A DNA stretch of 36,131 nucleotides. It comes from Streptomyces griseus (lineage in GTDB: Bacteria > Actinomycetota > Actinomycetes > Streptomycetales > Streptomycetaceae). Shown here piece after piece: positions 7,525-16,288 of this stretch. The notes under the pieces were generated by a model. The model did not search any database. It saw only the letters and a list, made by a program, of their open reading frames with translations, and was not told the DNA's origin. Each line of letters begins with the position of its first letter. Positions within the stretch are counted from its first letter, which is position 1. The DNA lies in NCBI GenBank assembly GCA_002154345.1, contig MUNB01000049.1, forward strand, positions 1-36,131, read 5' to 3'. The position numbers and the translations under genes are program-made.

Positions 7525-8640
7525 ATGGTGACAAGACTCAACAGAACGACCCTGGTGTCCGTCCTGATCGTGGCGGCCGCCCTGGCGCTGGTCGCGCTCG
7601 GGCTGACCGCGATCACGAACGCCGGGGCGGCCACCGCCGAGGCGGACGGGCCCGCGTCGGACCGGCCCGCGGCGGCCTCGCACGTCATGCAGGGTCACAA
7701 GATGGCGCCGGCGAAGCCCGTGGCCTTCGGCGACGACCCCGACGGCGACGGCTACATACCGGCGGACCCGCCGGTCACCGGCGTGGAGCCGTCCGACGAG
7801 ATCCCGCCGCACCGCTACTTCCACGAGTTCCAGGCCAACTGCTCGGTCACCCACACCGCCCCGGACGACCCGATCGTCTACCCCGGTCGGGCCGGCGCGT
7901 CGCACGACCACACGTTCATGGGCAACGACACCACGAACGCGAACAGCACCACCGCGTCCCTGGGCGCGGGCGGCACCGCGTGCCTGGCGCCCGGCGACCT
8001 GTCCGCGTACTGGATGCCGACCCTCTACAACGGCGACGAGGAGATCCGTCCGATCGGCCCCCAGACCATCTACTACAAGGCCGGAGTCACCGACTACCGC
8101 ACCGTGCGGCCCTTCCCCAAGGGGCTGCGGTTCGTCGTCGGCAGCCCCACGCAGACCGCCGAGGAGTTCCGCGACCACCCCGGCATGGTCGAGGGGTACG
8201 AGTGCGGCGAGAGCTACCACAACTACGACTTCCCGGCCGCCTGCCCGACCAGCCAGGACACCCAGCTCAACCTGCGTATGCAGGCGCCCAGTTGCTGGGA
8301 CGGGAAGTACCTGGACACCCCCGACCACAAGGCCCACATGGCCTACCCGGTCGTGATGGGGGCCAACCAGGACGTCTGCCCGCCGAGCCACCCGGTCGCC
8401 CTGCCGATGATCGAGTTCAAGATGGCGTGGCCGGTCAACGGTGACATGTCGCAGGTGAGACTGGCCAGCGGCACCGGCCACTCCTTCCACTACGACTTCT
8501 TCAACGCCTGGGACGACGCCACGCTCGATGCGCTGGTCGACCACTGCATCGTCGGCGCGCTCCAGTGCAACGCCCGTGGCTACGACGAGAACAACCCGGG
8601 CGAGGGGGCGGCCCTGGACGAGAACTACGAACTGCCCTGA
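7525..8640 (+). CDS. Secreted DUF1996 domain protein
   Basis: 371-aa exported protein. The start ATG 7525 is chosen because GGAGG lies 5 bases upstream; a longer in-frame extension to 7261 runs through the promoter and operator. Residues 1-40 hold one hydrophobic segment (LVSVLIVAAALALVALGLTAI) followed by Ala-rich sequence: a signal peptide or signal anchor. DUF1996 covers about residues 85-360, with the characteristic HRYFHEFQANCSV, DPIVYPG, GASHDHTFMGN and CWDGKYLDTPDH segments. Many His, Asp and Cys residues suggest metal or carbohydrate binding, but no function is established for the domain as I know it. It shares the LacI-type operator with the following glycoside hydrolase gene, which points to an extracellular polysaccharide context. 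Confidence 0.88.
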   Translation: MVTRLNRTTLVSVLIVAAALALVALGLTAITNAGAATAEADGPASDRPAAASHVMQGHKMAPAKPVAFGDDPDGDGYIPADPPVTGVEPSDEIPPHRYFHEFQANCSVTHTAPDDPIVYPGRAGASHDHTFMGNDTTNANSTTASLGAGGTACLAPGDLSAYWMPTLYNGDEEIRPIGPQTIYYKAGVTDYRTVRPFPKGLRFVVGSPTQTAEEFRDHPGMVEGYECGESYHNYDFPAACPTSQDTQLNLRMQAPSCWDGKYLDTPDHKAHMAYPVVMGANQDVCPPSHPVALPMIEFKMAWPVNGDMSQVRLASGTGHSFHYDFFNAWDDATLDALVDHCIVGALQCNARGYDENNPGEGAALDENYELP

Positions 8641-8675
8641 CCCCGGTCCCGGCCTCGACACCCCCGCCCGTCGCG

Positions 8676-8710
8676 TCTCCCTCCTGGGCGCACCGCGCCC
8701 AGGAGGGAGA
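8676..8710 (+). terminator. Long hairpin between the DUF1996 and glycoside hydrolase genes
   Basis: A perfect 16-bp inverted repeat (TCTCCCTCCTGGGCGC at 8676-8691, complement at 8695-8710) with a 3-base loop. Its 3' arm runs into the LacI-type palindrome at 8705-8720, so the two structures share GGGAGA. It should attenuate or end the DUF1996 transcript. Confidence 0.7.
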
Positions 8711-8720
8711 GCGCTCTCCC
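8705..8720. promoter_or_regulatory. LacI-family operator palindrome (copy 2)
   Basis: GGGAGAGCGCTCTCCC is a perfect 16-bp palindrome containing the same 14-bp core as the other two copies. It lies 60 bases before the glycoside hydrolase start codon. Confidence 0.8.
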
Positions 8721-8779
8721 ATGCGTGCCCGTTCCTTCGGCCGTCTCCACCCGCACTCCCGTGAGGAGCCCTTCCCCCC

Positions 8780-10546
8780 ATGATCACGTCCCGTTTCCGA
8801 CGACCGGCCCGTTCCCGGGGCCGTACCACCGCGCGGCTCGCCGTCGCCGCGCTCCTGGCCGCCGCGGCGGCCGCCCTTCCGGTGCCCACCGCCCAGGCCG
8901 CGGGCAGTGTGGTGAAGGTGACCGGCTCCCAGGGCGCCTGGCAGCTGACCGTGGACGGCGCCCCGTACACCGTGAAGGGGCTGACCTGGGGTCCGTCCGT
9001 CGCGGACGCCGGGCAGTACATGCCCGACGTGAAGTCGATGGGCGTCAACACGATCCGTACGTGGGGCACCGACGCCACCACGAAGCCGCTTCTGGACACC
9101 GCGGCATCCCACGGCATCAAGGTGATCGCCGGGTTCTGGCTGCAGCCGGGCGGCGGCCCCGGCAGCGGCGGCTGTGTGAACTACCTGACGGACACCGCCT
9201 ACAAGAACGACATGCTCGCCGAGTTCCCGAAGTGGGTGGAGACCTACAAGGACCATGAGGGCGTCCTCATGTGGAACGTCGGCAACGAATCCGTGCTCGG
9301 CCTGCAGAACTGCTACAGCGGCGACGAACTGGAGCAGCAGCGCGACGCGTACACCACCTTCGTCAACGAGATCGCCGAGAAGATCCACGCGGTCGACCCG
9401 AACCACCCGGTCACCTCGACCGACGCCTGGACCGGGGCCTGGCCGTACTACAAGAAGAACGCGCCCGCTCTCGACCTGTACGCGGTGAACTCCTACGAGG
9501 CCGTCTGCGACATCCGCGCCACCTGGGAGAGCGGCGGCTACGACAAGCCCTACATCGTCACCGAGGGCGGGCCCGCCGGTGAGTGGGAGGTGCCGGACGA
9601 CGCCAACGGCATACCGGACGAGCCCACCGACGTGGCGAAGGCGGAGGGGTACCAGAGCGCCTGGGACTGCGTCCAGGGGCACCCCGGAGTGTCGCTCGGG
9701 GCGACGCTCTTCCACTACGGCACCGAGTACGACTTCGGCGGCGTCTGGTTCAACCTGCTCCCCGCGGGCCAGAAGCGGCTCTCCTACTACGCGGTGAAGG
9801 AGGCGTACGGCGCGGACACCTCCGGCGACAACACCCCGCCGGTCATCAGCGGCATGACCGTCGACAACGCCTCCGCCGTCGAGGCGGGCAAGCCGTTCAC
9901 CCTCAGGGCGTCCGTCTCCGACCCGGACGGCGACGCGCTCACCCACCAGGTGCTGGTCAACTCCAAGTACATCGACGACAGCGGCCAGTTGACGGACGCG
10001 GACTTCACCGACCGGGGTGACGGCACCTTCGAGGTCACCGCGCCGGACCGGCTCGGCGTCTGGAAGGTCTACCTCAAGTCGACCGACGGGAAGGGCAACG
10101 TCGGGATCGAGACGAAGTCCTTCAAGGTGGTCCCGCCGCAGGTCGGCGGGGTGAACCTGGCATCCGGCAAGCCCGCCGAGGCCTCGTCCTTCCAGCCGGA
10201 CAGCGTCGGCTGCCCCTGCCCGGCGGCCAACGCCGTCGACGGATCCTTCGACACCCGCTGGGCCAGCGAATGGGCCGACCAGCAGTGGATCCAGGTCGAC
10301 CTGGGGGCGACCGCCTCCTTCGACCACGTCCAGCTGGCCTGGGAGGCGGCGTACGCCAAGGCGTACACGATCCAGACCTCGGACAACGGCCAGGACTGGA
10401 ACACCGTCCACACGGAGACGGCCGGCAACGGCGGCATCGACGACATCGAGGTCGCGGGCAACGCCCGCTACGTCCGGGTGAACGCCACCGAGCGCGGCAC
10501 CCCGTGGGGCTACTCGCTCTACGAGTTCGGCGTCTACCGGAGCTGA
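8780..10546 (+). CDS. Secreted retaining glycoside hydrolase (TIM barrel) with Ig-like and F5/8-type C (CBM32-like) domains
   Basis: 588-aa exported enzyme. A signal peptide (residues 1-41, ending PTAQAAG) is followed by a GH2/GH5-like TIM barrel at about 45-345. The acid/base candidate is Glu170 in WNVGNES and the nucleophile candidate is Glu262 in YIVTEGG, on strands 4 and 7 as in clan A retaining enzymes. Residues 353-452 look like an Ig-like module (PPVISGMTV, SVSDPDGDALTH). Residues 456-588 are a discoidin/F5-8C domain (NLASGKPAEASS, NAVDGSFDTRWAS, WIQVDLG, ARYVRVNATERG), usually carbohydrate-binding. The substrate is unknown; beta-glucan, mannan or galactan are all possible. GAGGAG upstream of ATG 8780 is somewhat far (about 12 bases). 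It is preceded by a LacI-type operator and a terminator hairpin. Confidence 0.85.
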   Translation: MITSRFRRPARSRGRTTARLAVAALLAAAAAALPVPTAQAAGSVVKVTGSQGAWQLTVDGAPYTVKGLTWGPSVADAGQYMPDVKSMGVNTIRTWGTDATTKPLLDTAASHGIKVIAGFWLQPGGGPGSGGCVNYLTDTAYKNDMLAEFPKWVETYKDHEGVLMWNVGNESVLGLQNCYSGDELEQQRDAYTTFVNEIAEKIHAVDPNHPVTSTDAWTGAWPYYKKNAPALDLYAVNSYEAVCDIRATWESGGYDKPYIVTEGGPAGEWEVPDDANGIPDEPTDVAKAEGYQSAWDCVQGHPGVSLGATLFHYGTEYDFGGVWFNLLPAGQKRLSYYAVKEAYGADTSGDNTPPVISGMTVDNASAVEAGKPFTLRASVSDPDGDALTHQVLVNSKYIDDSGQLTDADFTDRGDGTFEVTAPDRLGVWKVYLKSTDGKGNVGIETKSFKVVPPQVGGVNLASGKPAEASSFQPDSVGCPCPAANAVDGSFDTRWASEWADQQWIQVDLGATASFDHVQLAWEAAYAKAYTIQTSDNGQDWNTVHTETAGNGGIDDIEVAGNARYVRVNATERGTPWGYSLYEFGVYRS

Positions 10547-10603
10547 TCCGGCGGGGCCGGGAAGGCCTCCGCGCCGTCCCATCCCCGCTGTCGGCGCGGC
10601 GGG

Positions 10604-10643
10604 AGCCCGCGGCGGCCACGGACATCCGTGGCCGCCGCGGGCT
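10604..10643. terminator. Strong hairpin after the glycoside hydrolase gene
   Basis: A perfect 18-bp inverted repeat (AGCCCGCGGCGGCCACGG at 10604-10621 and its complement at 10626-10643) encloses a 4-base loop. It lies 58 bases after the stop codon and before the next same-strand gene, so it insulates the two. Confidence 0.75.
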
Positions 10644-10684
10644 CGTCACGTCGTTCCCGGGCGATGCGGGGTAGCGTCTTCGGC

Positions 10685-11452
10685 ATGGACTTTGGAACCA
10701 CCGTTGAGCGCGCTCAACGCCTCAAGCAACTGCACGCCGACCACAAGCCGCTGGTGCTGCCCACCGTCTGGGACGTCTGGTCCGCCCGGACCGCGGTCGC
10801 CGCGGGCTTCCCCGCGCTGACCATCGGCAGCCACCCCCTCGCCGACTCCCGGGGGGCCGAGGATCAGGAGGGCCAGACCTTCGAGGAGGTGCTCGCCGCC
10901 GTCAGGCCGATCATCGCGGCGGTCGACGTCCCCGTCTCCGTGGACCTGGAGTCGGGCTACGGGAAGCAGCCTGCGGAGCTCGTCGCCGGTCTGATCGAGG
11001 CCGGCGGTGTCGGCCTCAACATCGAGGACACCGTCCACTCCGAGGGCGGACGCGTGCGCAGCACGCAGGAGCACGCGAGCTACGTCGCGGGTCTGCGCGC
11101 GGCGGCCGACGACGCGGGCGTCCCGGTCTGGGTCAACGGCCGCACCGACCTCTTCGCGCACGCGGAGAAGCCCTCCGACGTCCTCGACGAGGTGATCGAG
11201 CGGCTGCGGGCCCTGGAACAGGCGGGCGCCGACAGCGTCTACCCGGTGAAGATCCAGGACAACGACGAACTGCTCGCGGCGGTGACCGCGGCCGTCGCCG
11301 TCCCGGTGAACACCACGGCGCATCCCGTGAAGCACGACCTGGAGCGCTTCCGCCGCCTCGGTATCGGCCGCATCACCTACGGTCCGCTGCTGCAGTTCGC
11401 GCTGACGGACGCGGTGAAAGACATGCTGAAGCCGTGGGCGCCCTCCTCCTAG
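10685..11452 (+). CDS. Isocitrate lyase/PEP mutase superfamily enzyme
   Basis: 255-aa cytosolic enzyme of the PEP mutase/isocitrate lyase (ICL) family. Visible family motifs are PTVWDVWSARTAVAAGFPALTIGSH near the N-terminus, SVDLESGYG (metal-binding Asp and Glu), VGLNIED (metal-ligand Glu and Asp) and VWVNGRTDLF. Members cleave or rearrange C-C or P-C bonds in 2-hydroxy acids or phosphonates; this short single-domain type lacks the KKCGH active-site cysteine loop of true isocitrate lyase as far as I can see, so the reaction is undetermined. The start ATG 10685 is preferred over an in-frame ATG at 10628, which lies inside the terminator hairpin. A perfect 16-bp palindrome lies within codons 7-12. 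Confidence 0.82.
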   Translation: MDFGTTVERAQRLKQLHADHKPLVLPTVWDVWSARTAVAAGFPALTIGSHPLADSRGAEDQEGQTFEEVLAAVRPIIAAVDVPVSVDLESGYGKQPAELVAGLIEAGGVGLNIEDTVHSEGGRVRSTQEHASYVAGLRAAADDAGVPVWVNGRTDLFAHAEKPSDVLDEVIERLRALEQAGADSVYPVKIQDNDELLAAVTAAVAVPVNTTAHPVKHDLERFRRLGIGRITYGPLLQFALTDAVKDMLKPWAPSS

Positions 11453-11473
11453 AGGCGGCCCGGCGATGCGAAA

Positions 11474-11515
11474 AGCCCTCCGGCCGCGGCGAGAGTACGC
11501 CGCGGCCGGAGGGCT
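11474..11515. terminator. Bidirectional hairpin between convergent genes
   Basis: A perfect 18-bp inverted repeat (AGCCCTCCGGCCGCGGCG at 11474-11491, complement at 11498-11515) with a 6-base loop, preceded by AAA on the left. It separates the PEP-mutase-like gene from the convergent beta-glucosidase operon and can end both. Confidence 0.8.
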
Positions 11516-11542
11516 GCCGGGAGGAGCAGGGGAGAAGCGGGA

Positions 11543-12928
11543 TCAGGCGGCCGTCCGCCCGTCCCGGCGTTCCGTGTGCTCCCGGACCAGCTCCGCGTAC
11601 CGGAGCCCGCTGCTCTTGACCGTGCGGCGCTGGGTCGCGTAGTCCACGTGGACCAGCCCGAACCGCTTGTCGTAGCCGTACGCCCACTCGAAGTTGTCCA
11701 TCAGGGACCAGGCGAAGTACCCGGCCAGCGGAGCGCCCTTGGCGACCGCGCGGGCGCAGGCGGCGAGGTGCTCCTCCAGATAGCGGACGCGCTCGGGGTC
11801 GTGCACCGAACCGTCCGCCGCGACGACGTCCTCGTACGCCGAACCGTTCTCGGTGACGAAGATCCGCTCGACGCCGTACTCCTCGGTCAGCCGCAGCAAC
11901 AGCTGCTCCAGGCCCTCCGCGTGGACCTCCCAGTCCATGTGGGTGAGCCGGGCGCCGGGGACGGAGACCTGCCTGGCCCGGGGCGCGGTGCCGTCGGGGT
12001 CGGCGGTGACGATCTGGCGGAAGTAGTAGTTCAGCCCGAGCCAGTCCAGTGGGGCCGCGATCGTCTCCAAGTCGCCTGGTTGGACGGGGAGTTCGACGCC
12101 GTACTCCTCGACCATGTCCTGCGGGTAGCCTCGTCCCAGGATCGGGTCCAGCCACCAGCGGTTGATGTGGCCGTCGGCGCGCCGGGCGGCGGCGAGGTCG
12201 GCCTCGCTCCCGCTCGCCGGCTCGATCGGGCTGAGGTTGTTGACGATGCCGACCCGGGCGTCCGAGGAGGCCGCCCGGATCGCCTGGACGGCGAGACCGT
12301 GGCCCAGGTGCAGGTGGTAGGAGGCGCGCACGGCGGCGGTCAGGTCGGTGAGGCCCGGTGCCATCCGGCCCTCCAGATGGCCGATCCACGCCGAGCACAG
12401 CGGCTCGTTGAGCGTCGCCCAGTCCTTGACCCGGTCACCGAGCCGCTCCACCACGTGCGCGGCGTAAGCGGCGAAGTGCTCCGAGGTCTCCCGTACGGTC
12501 CAGCCGCCCCGGTCCTGGAGCGCCTGCGGCAGGTCCCAGTGGTACAGCGTGGCGAACGGAGTGACGCCCGCCTCCAGCAGGCCGTCCACCAGCCGGTCGT
12601 AGAAGTCCAGGCCCGCCTTGTTGACCGGTCCGTCGCCGCCGGGCACGACGCGCGGCCAGGCGATGGAGAACCGGTACGCGTCCGCGCCGAGCCGCTTGAT
12701 CAGGCCGATGTCCTCGGGGACCCGGTGGTAGTGGTCGCAGGCCACGTCACCCGTGTCGCCGCCGTCGACCTTGCCGGGGGTGTGCGAGAACGTGTCCCAG
12801 ATCGAGGGGGAGCGGCCGTCCTCGGTCACGGCCCCCTCGATCTGGTACGCGGCGGTGGCGACTCCCCAGGTGAAGTCCGCCGGGAGTGCGGTGAGGTCGG
12901 ACACGAACTGCCTTTCTGTGGAGGTCAC
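11543..12928 (-). CDS. GH1 beta-glucosidase
   Basis: 461-aa cytosolic glycoside hydrolase family 1 enzyme. It starts [15 protein letters not shown], then has [11 protein letters not shown], the acid/base motif TLNEP (Glu175), the nucleophile motif VTENG (Glu360) and the aglycone-region [15 protein letters not shown]. There is no signal peptide, so it hydrolyses imported cellobiose-like beta-glucosides inside the cell. The start is GTG 12928, overlapping the upstream permease stop by four bases (GTGA), which indicates coupled translation; a much longer in-frame extension runs through the permease and is not real. It is last in the binding protein-permease-permease-glucosidase operon, the same gene order as the Streptomyces ceb cluster (cebEFG-bglC), though here the neighbouring regulator is ROK, not LacI-type CebR. 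Confidence 0.95.
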   Translation of the reverse strand: MTSTERQFVSDLTALPADFTWGVATAAYQIEGAVTEDGRSPSIWDTFSHTPGKVDGGDTGDVACDHYHRVPEDIGLIKRLGADAYRFSIAWPRVVPGGDGPVNKAGLDFYDRLVDGLLEAGVTPFATLYHWDLPQALQDRGGWTVRETSEHFAAYAAHVVERLGDRVKDWATLNEPLCSAWIGHLEGRMAPGLTDLTAAVRASYHLHLGHGLAVQAIRAASSDARVGIVNNLSPIEPASGSEADLAAARRADGHINRWWLDPILGRGYPQDMVEEYGVELPVQPGDLETIAAPLDWLGLNYYFRQIVTADPDGTAPRARQVSVPGARLTHMDWEVHAEGLEQLLLRLTEEYGVERIFVTENGSAYEDVVAADGSVHDPERVRYLEEHLAACARAVAKGAPLAGYFAWSLMDNFEWAYGYDKRFGLVHVDYATQRRTVKSSGLRYAELVREHTERRDGRTAA

Positions 12929-13818
12929 TTGACGGCTCCTGCGGTCAGACCGGCGACCAGGTAGCGCTGGAGGAGCAGGAACCCGACGACGATCGGGACG
13001 CTGACGACGAGCGAGGCGGCCATGACCTGGTTCCAGTACACGTCGTTCTGCGTGGCGTAGCCCTGGAGACCGACGGAGAGGGTCCGGGTCGCGTCGTTCG
13101 TCATGACGGACGCGAAGAGCACTTCGCCCCAGGCCGTCATGAAGGAGTAGACGGAGACCGCGACGATGCCCGGCACGGCGGCCGGCACGACGACCTGGAA
13201 GAGCGCGCGGACCGGCCCGCAGCCGTCCACCAGGGCCGCCTCGTCGAGGTCGCGGGGGATGGAGTCGAAGTAGCCGATCAGCATCCAGATCGAGAACGGC
13301 AGCGAGAACGTGAGGTACGTCAGGATGAGGCCGCCGCGCGAGCCGTACAGGGCCACGCCGGTGCTGTTGCCGATGTTGACGAAGATGAGGAACAGCGGCA
13401 GCAGGAAGAGGATCCCCGGGAACATCTGCGTGGACAGCACCGTGACGGTGAAGACCCGCTTGCCCCGGAACCGGTAGCGGCTCACCGCGTACGCCGAGAA
13501 CACCGCGATCGTCACCGACAGCACGGTCGCCGAACCCGCCACGATCAGCGAGTTGACGAAGTACTTGGCGAGCGGGACGGTCTCCCAGATGTCGAAGTAC
13601 GGCCGGATCGTCAGCGTGGACGGAATCCACTGGAACTTCCCCGACACGTCCTGGAGCGGCTTCAGCGAGCTGCTGACCATCACATAGACCGGCAGCAGGA
13701 CGAAGCCGGCGAGCAGGGTCAGGACGATGCGCCGGGTCCAGAGGAAGGACTGCGGCGCGGCCATCGGCGAGCGGGCCCGCGACCGGGTGGTGCGGGTCGG
13801 CCGCGTGAGGCTAGACAT
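12925..13818 (-). CDS. ABC sugar transporter permease (MalG/CebG type)
   Basis: 297-aa inner-membrane permease with about six hydrophobic segments. The family-defining EAA loop is [21 protein letters not shown] at about residues 195-215, the site where the ATPase docks. It overlaps the upstream permease by eight bases and the beta-glucosidase by four, so all three are translated as a unit. It imports the sugar delivered by the binding protein at 14836-16146. No ATPase gene is in the operon; the shared multi-sugar ATPase MsiK is the likely partner in Streptomyces. Confidence 0.93.
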   Translation of the reverse strand: MSSLTRPTRTTRSRARSPMAAPQSFLWTRRIVLTLLAGFVLLPVYVMVSSSLKPLQDVSGKFQWIPSTLTIRPYFDIWETVPLAKYFVNSLIVAGSATVLSVTIAVFSAYAVSRYRFRGKRVFTVTVLSTQMFPGILFLLPLFLIFVNIGNSTGVALYGSRGGLILTYLTFSLPFSIWMLIGYFDSIPRDLDEAALVDGCGPVRALFQVVVPAAVPGIVAVSVYSFMTAWGEVLFASVMTNDATRTLSVGLQGYATQNDVYWNQVMAASLVVSVPIVVGFLLLQRYLVAGLTAGAVK

Positions 13819-14824
13819 CGGCGCCCTTCCTTCCGCGCGAGGTGAAGAACAGATAGACGGCCGTCACGACCAGCAGGAAGAGCAGCAGCAGGACCGACAT
13901 CGCGGATCCGGTGCCGAAGTTCCAGGTGACGAACGACGACTGGTAGATGTGGATCGAGATCAGGTCCGCGCTCTCCGGCGCCGACTTCCCGAACAGGACG
14001 TACGGCGTGTTGAAGTCGTTGAACGTCCACAGGAAGAGCACGAGGACCAGCACCTGGTTGACCGGGCGCAGCGAGGGGAGGGTGATCCGGCGGATCTGCT
14101 GCCAGATGCCCGCGCCGTCGATCGAGGCGGCCTCGTACAGCTCGCGCGGGATGTTCTGGAGCCCGGCCATCAGCATCAGGAAGGCGAACGGCCAGCCCTT
14201 CCACACCGAGACGATGATCAGGGTGTAGATGCTGTTGTCGCCGATCAGCCAGAACGACGGCTCGTCGGTGATGCCGAGTTGGTCGTGCAGCACGTGGTTG
14301 ATCAGCCCGTTGTCCCGCTGGAACATGAACGCCCAGGTGATGACGGCCGCGTAGACCGGCAGCGCGTACGGCACGAGGAAGATCGCCCGCAGGACGCCCC
14401 GGCCCCGGAAGCTCTCCTGGAGGAGGATCGCCGCCGCGGTGCCCAGCAGCCAGGCGAACCCGACCGAGAAGAACGTGAAGACGCAGGTCACGAAGAACGA
14501 GTGGAGCAGGGCCTCGCCGATCGGCGCGTCGAAGTCGACGGCGATCCGGTAGTTGTCGAGGCCGGTCCAGGGGGCAGCACCCCAGTTGTTGATGAAGAAC
14601 TGGGTGAGCTGACGGAAGCTCATCACGATCCCGATGACCATCGGGACGATGTGGATGAGCAGTTCCAGCAGGACGGCGGGCAGCAGCAGGAGATAGGGCA
14701 GTCCGCCTTGGCGGATCCGGTCGGGGATGCGCGGCAGTCTCCTGCGCGCACCCCCGGTGCCCCGGCTCGTACCCGCATCGGTCGACTTGTCGACCTCGGG
14801 GTCCGTGGTGACGGTGGCGGTCAT
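13811..14824 (-). CDS. ABC sugar transporter permease (MalF/CebF type)
   Basis: 337-aa membrane permease. A roughly 40-residue polar N-terminus (MTATVTTDPEVDKSTDAG) precedes the first transmembrane span (LPYLLLLPAVLLELLIHIV). Its EAA loop is YEAASIDGAGIWQQIRRITLP. It lies 11 bases after the binding protein gene and overlaps the second permease, as expected for the first-listed of a permease pair. Confidence 0.93.
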   Translation of the reverse strand: MTATVTTDPEVDKSTDAGTSRGTGGARRRLPRIPDRIRQGGLPYLLLLPAVLLELLIHIVPMVIGIVMSFRQLTQFFINNWGAAPWTGLDNYRIAVDFDAPIGEALLHSFFVTCVFTFFSVGFAWLLGTAAAILLQESFRGRGVLRAIFLVPYALPVYAAVITWAFMFQRDNGLINHVLHDQLGITDEPSFWLIGDNSIYTLIIVSVWKGWPFAFLMLMAGLQNIPRELYEAASIDGAGIWQQIRRITLPSLRPVNQVLVLVLFLWTFNDFNTPYVLFGKSAPESADLISIHIYQSSFVTWNFGTGSAMSVLLLLFLLVVTAVYLFFTSRGRKGADV

Positions 14825-14835
14825 GGATCAGGGCC

Positions 14836-16146
14836 TCACTGCTGCATCGTCTGCTGGGCCTTTTCCAGGCGCGCCTTGACGGATTCGTCGGTGACGGGAC
14901 GACCGGCCGCCGCGTCCGCCCACAGCTCCTTGACCGCCGTGCCCACGGCCGTCTCGAACTGCGACTCGTTCGGGACCTGGGGGAGCGGGGCGGCGCTGGT
15001 GGCGAGGGTGTCGCGGAGGACCTTGAGGTCGGGGGCCCCGAAGGCGGCATCGGCCTGTGCGGCCTTGACCGGAGGGATCGAGCCGTAGGTCTTGTTGAGC
15101 AGCTTCTGCTCGGCGTCGCTCGTCATGAACTTCACGAACTTCTTCGCGCCGTCGATGTTCTTGGTGTTCTTGAAGACGGCCATGTTGATGCCCGCGACCA
15201 TGGAGTTGGTCTGCTTGCCCGCACCCGGTACGCCCGAGGGGACCGGCACCGGGGCCGCGCCCCAGTCCTCCGGCTTCATGCCCTGGGCGGCGAAGGTGGA
15301 GGCGGCGGCCTGCCACAGCACCATGGCGGTCTTGCCCTTGGCGAAGTCGGTGAGCGACTGGTTCTGGGCGTACTCCGCGTTGCCCGGAGCGATGATCTTG
15401 TCCTTGGCCATGAAGTCGATGTACTGCTTCACCGCCGCGACCGCACCGTCCGAGGTGAAGGTCGCCTTGCCGTCCTTGTCGAAGAAGTCGGCGCCGTGCT
15501 GCTGGCCCAGGACGAAGGTCTGGTGGATGTTGTTGGAGAGGTTGCCGCCCTCGGCGCCAAGCCCCCACTTGCCGTCCTTGGATATCTTCTTGCCGGTCGC
15601 GACCAGCTCGTCCCAGGTGGCCGGGGGCTTCTCGACGCCCGCCTCGGCGAACATCTTCTTGTTGTAGTAGAGGGCGTACGCCAGGGAGTACAGCGGCACG
15701 GCTGCGGGCGGCTCGCCCTCCTTGCCGGCCGAGGCGACCGCCGAGTCGACGAAGCGGTCCCGGCCGCCGATCGCCTCGAAGTTCTTGTCGTCCCACGGCA
15801 GGAGCGCGCCGGTCGCCTGGAGCGAGGCCGACCAGGTGTTGCCGATGTTCAGCACGTCCGGGCCCTGACCGGAGCTGGTGGCGGCGAGGATGCGGTTCAG
15901 CAGGTCGGCCCACGGCACGACCTCCAGCTTCACCTTGATCCCGGTCTCCTTCTCGAACTTCTTCAGCTCGGGAGTGAGGATCTCCTTGTCGGCCTCGATG
16001 CTGGGGCCCTGGTTGGACGCCCAGTAGGTGAGGGTCTTCGGCGACTCGTTGCTGCCGCCCGAGGTCGTCCCGCCGCCACAGCCGGTGGCGGCTACGGCGA
16101 TGGCGAGGGCGAGGGAGACGGCGCTTGCGGCTCTGACATGACGCAT
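14836..16146 (-). CDS. ABC sugar-binding lipoprotein for the beta-glucoside importer
   Basis: 436-aa extracellular solute-binding protein, family 1. The start ATG 16146 (MRHVRAASAV) has AGGGG upstream; an in-frame ATG at 16200 would add 18 residues before the signal peptide and is not favoured. The signal peptide ends in a lipobox (AATGC, Cys at about 24), followed by a Gly/Ser-rich tether. Family segments include LKKFEKETGIKVKLEVVPWADLLNRI, GPDVLNIGNTWSASLQ, and GINMAVFKNTKNIDGAKKFVKFM. As first gene of the operon with two permeases and a GH1 beta-glucosidase, it probably binds cellobiose, gentiobiose or another beta-glucoside. Transcription starts in the 142-base divergent region shared with the ROK gene. 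Confidence 0.92.
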   Translation of the reverse strand: MRHVRAASAVSLALAIAVAATGCGGGTTSGGSNESPKTLTYWASNQGPSIEADKEILTPELKKFEKETGIKVKLEVVPWADLLNRILAATSSGQGPDVLNIGNTWSASLQATGALLPWDDKNFEAIGGRDRFVDSAVASAGKEGEPPAAVPLYSLAYALYYNKKMFAEAGVEKPPATWDELVATGKKISKDGKWGLGAEGGNLSNNIHQTFVLGQQHGADFFDKDGKATFTSDGAVAAVKQYIDFMAKDKIIAPGNAEYAQNQSLTDFAKGKTAMVLWQAAASTFAAQGMKPEDWGAAPVPVPSGVPGAGKQTNSMVAGINMAVFKNTKNIDGAKKFVKFMTSDAEQKLLNKTYGSIPPVKAAQADAAFGAPDLKVLRDTLATSAAPLPQVPNESQFETAVGTAVKELWADAAAGRPVTDESVKARLEKAQQTMQQ

Positions 16147-16202
16147 GTGAGGTGGCCCCTTTCCGGGGATGGCTGCGTTCGGGAACCGAACGGCCTCCAT
16201 GA

Positions 16203-16225
16203 CTTAATTTATGCCGTGATTTAAG
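16203..16225. promoter_or_regulatory. AT-rich dyad, candidate ROK operator
   Basis: A 23-bp imperfect inverted repeat with outer arms CTTAA and TTAAG (8 of 11 positions pair) stands out as AT-rich in a roughly 72% GC region. It lies between the divergent ROK regulator and transporter operon. ROK repressors such as NagC bind AT-rich dyads, so this is the best operator candidate. It could also contain promoter boxes. Confidence 0.55.
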
Positions 16226-16288
16226 AGGTGAGAGAAGGTCGCGTCAAGGCCTGGGACCGGGGTATGTTCCTGGACGGGAAGGAGCAAC

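Noticed and set aside
7336-9120. Minus-strand open frame covering the DUF1996 gene and its operator
   Set aside because: Low-complexity shadow; it would pass through a promoter, an operator and a terminator hairpin on the other strand.
8501-10582. Long minus-strand open frame (693 codons) opposite the glycoside hydrolase
   Set aside because: It is the mirror of a real gene in GC-rich DNA; the protein is Val/Gly/Asp/Arg-rich low complexity with no family features, while the plus strand has signal peptide, catalytic motifs and domains.
11543-16146. Assignment of the beta-glucoside operon to CebR control
   Set aside because: I found no TGGGAGCGCTCCCA-type site upstream of the operon or in its junctions; the adjacent regulator is ROK family.
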